From contig JAWOIE010000190.1 in the NCBI GenBank assembly GCA_046484825.1, positions 1 to 6,050 on the forward strand: 6,050 nt of DNA, written 5' to 3'. Shown in pieces: positions 4,504 through 6,050 of this stretch (positions within the stretch are counted from its first letter, which is position 1; each line of letters opens with the position of its first letter). The position numbers were made by a program, and so were the translations under genes. The stretch comes from CAJYAN01 sp046484825. GTDB taxonomy: Bacteria > Pseudomonadota > Gammaproteobacteria > UBA6429 > Thiohalophilaceae. The notes under the pieces were generated by a model. That model was not told the origin of the DNA. It searched no databases and saw only the letters and a program-made list of their open reading frames with translations.

Positions 4504-5583
4504 TTATACTTCTAGTTTATCGACAAGTTGTTGTGCAATGGCTTCCAGGGCGAGTTGCTCATCGACGGCACCACGCTTAACCGCCTCACCCGGCATCCCC
4601 CACACCACACTCGTCGCCTCGTTTTGTGCAATTGTATAGGCACCCGCCTCTTTCATCGCCTTGAGCCCCCTGGCGCCATCTGCGCCCATACCGGTCAGGA
4701 TCACACCGTAGGCCTTTTTGCCCACATGCACCGCTACCGAGTCGAACAGCACATCCACACTGGGCTTGTGTCGATTGACCGCAGGGCCGTCCTCCAGGTA
4801 GCACTCAAAGCCCCCTCCCTGGCCTGGCCTCACCTTGAGATGCCGATCCCCAGGGGCAATGTAGACATGGCCATCCTGTATGGACATGGTGCGTGTAGGC
4901 TCATGTACCGTCATTTTTGAGAGGCGGTTCATGCGCTCCGCAAATGAGGTACTAAAGCCCGCTGGTATATGTTGAGCAATTACTATGCCAGGAAAGTTTT
5001 CGGGCAACCGTGTCAGGACTTCCTTAATCGCCTCGGTGCCCCCCGTGGAGGCGCCAATGGCCACCACGCGTCGTGAAGGCCGGGAACCTGCTGATATTTC
5101 AGGGCTTTTCGTCATAACCCTGCAAGCAGGCGGTCTATGCTCTGGCGGCCCGGCATCAACCCGGTCTGCCTTTGCCCTGATGTTCGCCCTGGCCGCCATC
5201 TTGACCTTGAGGATGATCTGTTCCGCGTAGTGCGCCAATTGATTGGCAAGATCTTGCCGTGGCTTGCTGACAAAGTCGACGGCGCCGATTTCCAGGGCCT
5301 CGAAGGTAATGGCGGCGCCCTTCTCGGTCAGGGTCGAGATCATGACCACCGGCATGGGTCGCAGGCGCATCAGATTGCGCAAAAAGGTAATACCATCCAT
5401 ACGCGGCATCTCGATGTCCAGGGTCAGTACATCGGGGTTCAACTCCTTGATTTTGCTGCGCGCAATAAAGGGGTCGGCCGCCGTACCGATGACCTCTATT
5501 TCGGGATCAGACGACAGTATTTCGGTCAGTACTTTTCTGGCAACGGCAGAGTCGTCGATGACCAGAACTTTAATTTTGGGCAT
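4504..5583 (-). CDS. cheB: chemotaxis response regulator protein-glutamate methylesterase/deamidase CheB
   Basis: This 359-residue enzyme removes methyl groups from chemoreceptor glutamates, and deamidates certain glutamines, to adapt the chemotaxis response. It works on receptor tails at the inner membrane and is activated by CheA phosphorylation. The receiver domain (about 1-107) has the acidic pair Asp10/Asp11, phospho-acceptor Asp56 in LDIEMPRMDG, Thr84 and Lys107. A variable linker rich in Ala, Arg and Pro follows (about 109-171). The methylesterase domain has the catalytic triad Ser179 (GASTGG), His205 (QHIPAGF) and Asp302 (TGMGADG). Nothing essential is missing. A good ribosome site, AAGGTAAGGT, precedes the ATG. 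The gene starts 11 bases after cheD ends and is followed closely by fliA. Confidence 0.98.
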   Translation of the reverse strand: MPKIKVLVIDDSAVARKVLTEILSSDPEIEVIGTAADPFIARSKIKELNPDVLTLDIEMPRMDGITFLRNLMRLRPMPVVMISTLTEKGAAITFEALEIGAVDFVSKPRQDLANQLAHYAEQIILKVKMAARANIRAKADRVDAGPPEHRPPACRVMTKSPEISAGSRPSRRVVAIGASTGGTEAIKEVLTRLPENFPGIVIAQHIPAGFSTSFAERMNRLSKMTVHEPTRTMSIQDGHVYIAPGDRHLKVRPGQGGGFECYLEDGPAVNRHKPSVDVLFDSVAVHVGKKAYGVILTGMGADGARGLKAMKEAGAYTIAQNEATSVVWGMPGEAVKRGAVDEQLALEAIAQQLVDKLEV

Positions 5584-5594
5584 ACCTTACCTTT

Positions 5595-6050
5595 TTAATC
5601 AAAGAGGTCAATATCACCCGCCACGGGGGCTTGCTCAATTGCCTGACGATAACCCATCTCTCTGCGCGTAATGGTATCGTTGTGAAGCTTCCTGAGTTTT
5701 TTTACCTGGACCTTTCCCGAGATGGGGTCATAGACGACCTTGCGCGGAAAAATATCACCCAGGTCTTCGGCAACTACATTCAGATTCTCTAACCTCAGAT
5801 ACTCTCTGACAAAGGCGATATTTTTTCCACCGATATCTGTCATCCCCATATTCTTCAGGACATTACCGCCGCCAAAAATCTTGACTTCAAGCTTGTCGCG
5901 ACGACCACCATTCTTGAGGATATCGTTTATCAGTTTTTCCATGGCAAAGTTGCCATAACGAGTCGCCTCATTGGCGACATCACGACTATTGGCACCACCG
6001 CTGGGCAGCATAAAATGATTCATGCCGCCAATACGCATGGCCGGGTCACG
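5595..6050 (-). CDS. cheD: chemoreceptor glutamine deamidase CheD (5' end outside window)
   Basis: The visible 151 residues are the C-terminal part of CheD, which converts specific chemoreceptor glutamines to glutamates and can bind CheC-type phosphatases in some bacteria. The frame is open to the window edge and starts RDPAMRIGGMNHFMLP, where the His of GGMNHFMLP is the catalytic histidine. The catalytic cysteine of the GSC motif lies in the missing N-terminal part. KIFGGGNVL and IGGKNIAFVREYL are further family blocks, and the GDIDLFD end is typical of proteobacterial CheD. The internal ATG at 6036-6038 is not a start, because the conserved fold continues upstream. It is followed by cheB after 11 bases. 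Confidence 0.95.
   Translation of the reverse strand, partial: RDPAMRIGGMNHFMLPSGGANSRDVANEATRYGNFAMEKLINDILKNGGRRDKLEVKIFGGGNVLKNMGMTDIGGKNIAFVREYLRLENLNVVAEDLGDIFPRKVVYDPISGKVQVKKLRKLHNDTITRREMGYRQAIEQAPVAGDIDLFD

Noticed and set aside
5137..5598. Open frames on the + strand opposite cheB
   Set aside because: They lie entirely within cheB, whose receiver and catalytic motifs are intact, and show no ribosome site or known motif.

Overview
The window reads as chromosomal DNA of a gammaproteobacterium, possibly from the Chromatiales/sulfur-oxidiser side. This rests on the gene families seen: a peroxiredoxin-glutaredoxin fusion directly upstream of a glutathione reductase-like flavoenzyme (the garB-garA order known from the purple sulfur bacterium Chromatium gracile), an OxyR-like regulator next to it, and proteobacterial CheD, CheB and FliA. 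The species cannot be fixed from this sequence alone.

Left half (1-3508, + strand): a peroxide-defence locus. It opens with the 3' end of a LysR-type regulator, best read as OxyR. A 247-bp gap follows (259-505). It holds a candidate four-part OxyR box (394-430) that abuts a good sigma-70-like promoter (431-436 and 454-459). Downstream, all in one direction with short gaps, are a 68-residue DUF2061 membrane protein, the peroxiredoxin-glutaredoxin fusion, the FAD-dependent disulfide reductase and a GNAT acetyltransferase. The proposed cycle is that the fusion reduces peroxides using a glutathione-type thiol, and the flavoenzyme re-reduces the resulting disulfide with NAD(P)H. In the reductase, the residue facing the substrate glycine carboxylate is Glu instead of Arg/Asn, and the two NADPH-phosphate-binding arginines are missing. 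Both changes point to an NADH-driven glutathione-amide cycle rather than the usual NADPH/GSH pair. A strong intrinsic terminator sits between the fusion and the reductase, touching the reductase's ribosome binding site.

Middle (3509-3754): a 246-bp convergent intergenic stretch with no convincing gene. It contains several small inverted repeats, a weak terminator for the leftward genes, and a left edge that resembles the end of an insertion sequence.

Right half (3755-6050, - strand): a leftward chemotaxis/flagellar gene string, cheD (5' end beyond the window), cheB and fliA, with gaps of 11 and 14 bp. CheD and CheB deamidate or demethylate chemoreceptors. FliA is the flagellar sigma factor for late flagellar and chemotaxis genes. 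All key catalytic and phosphorylation residues of CheB are present. The promoter of this unit lies outside the window.
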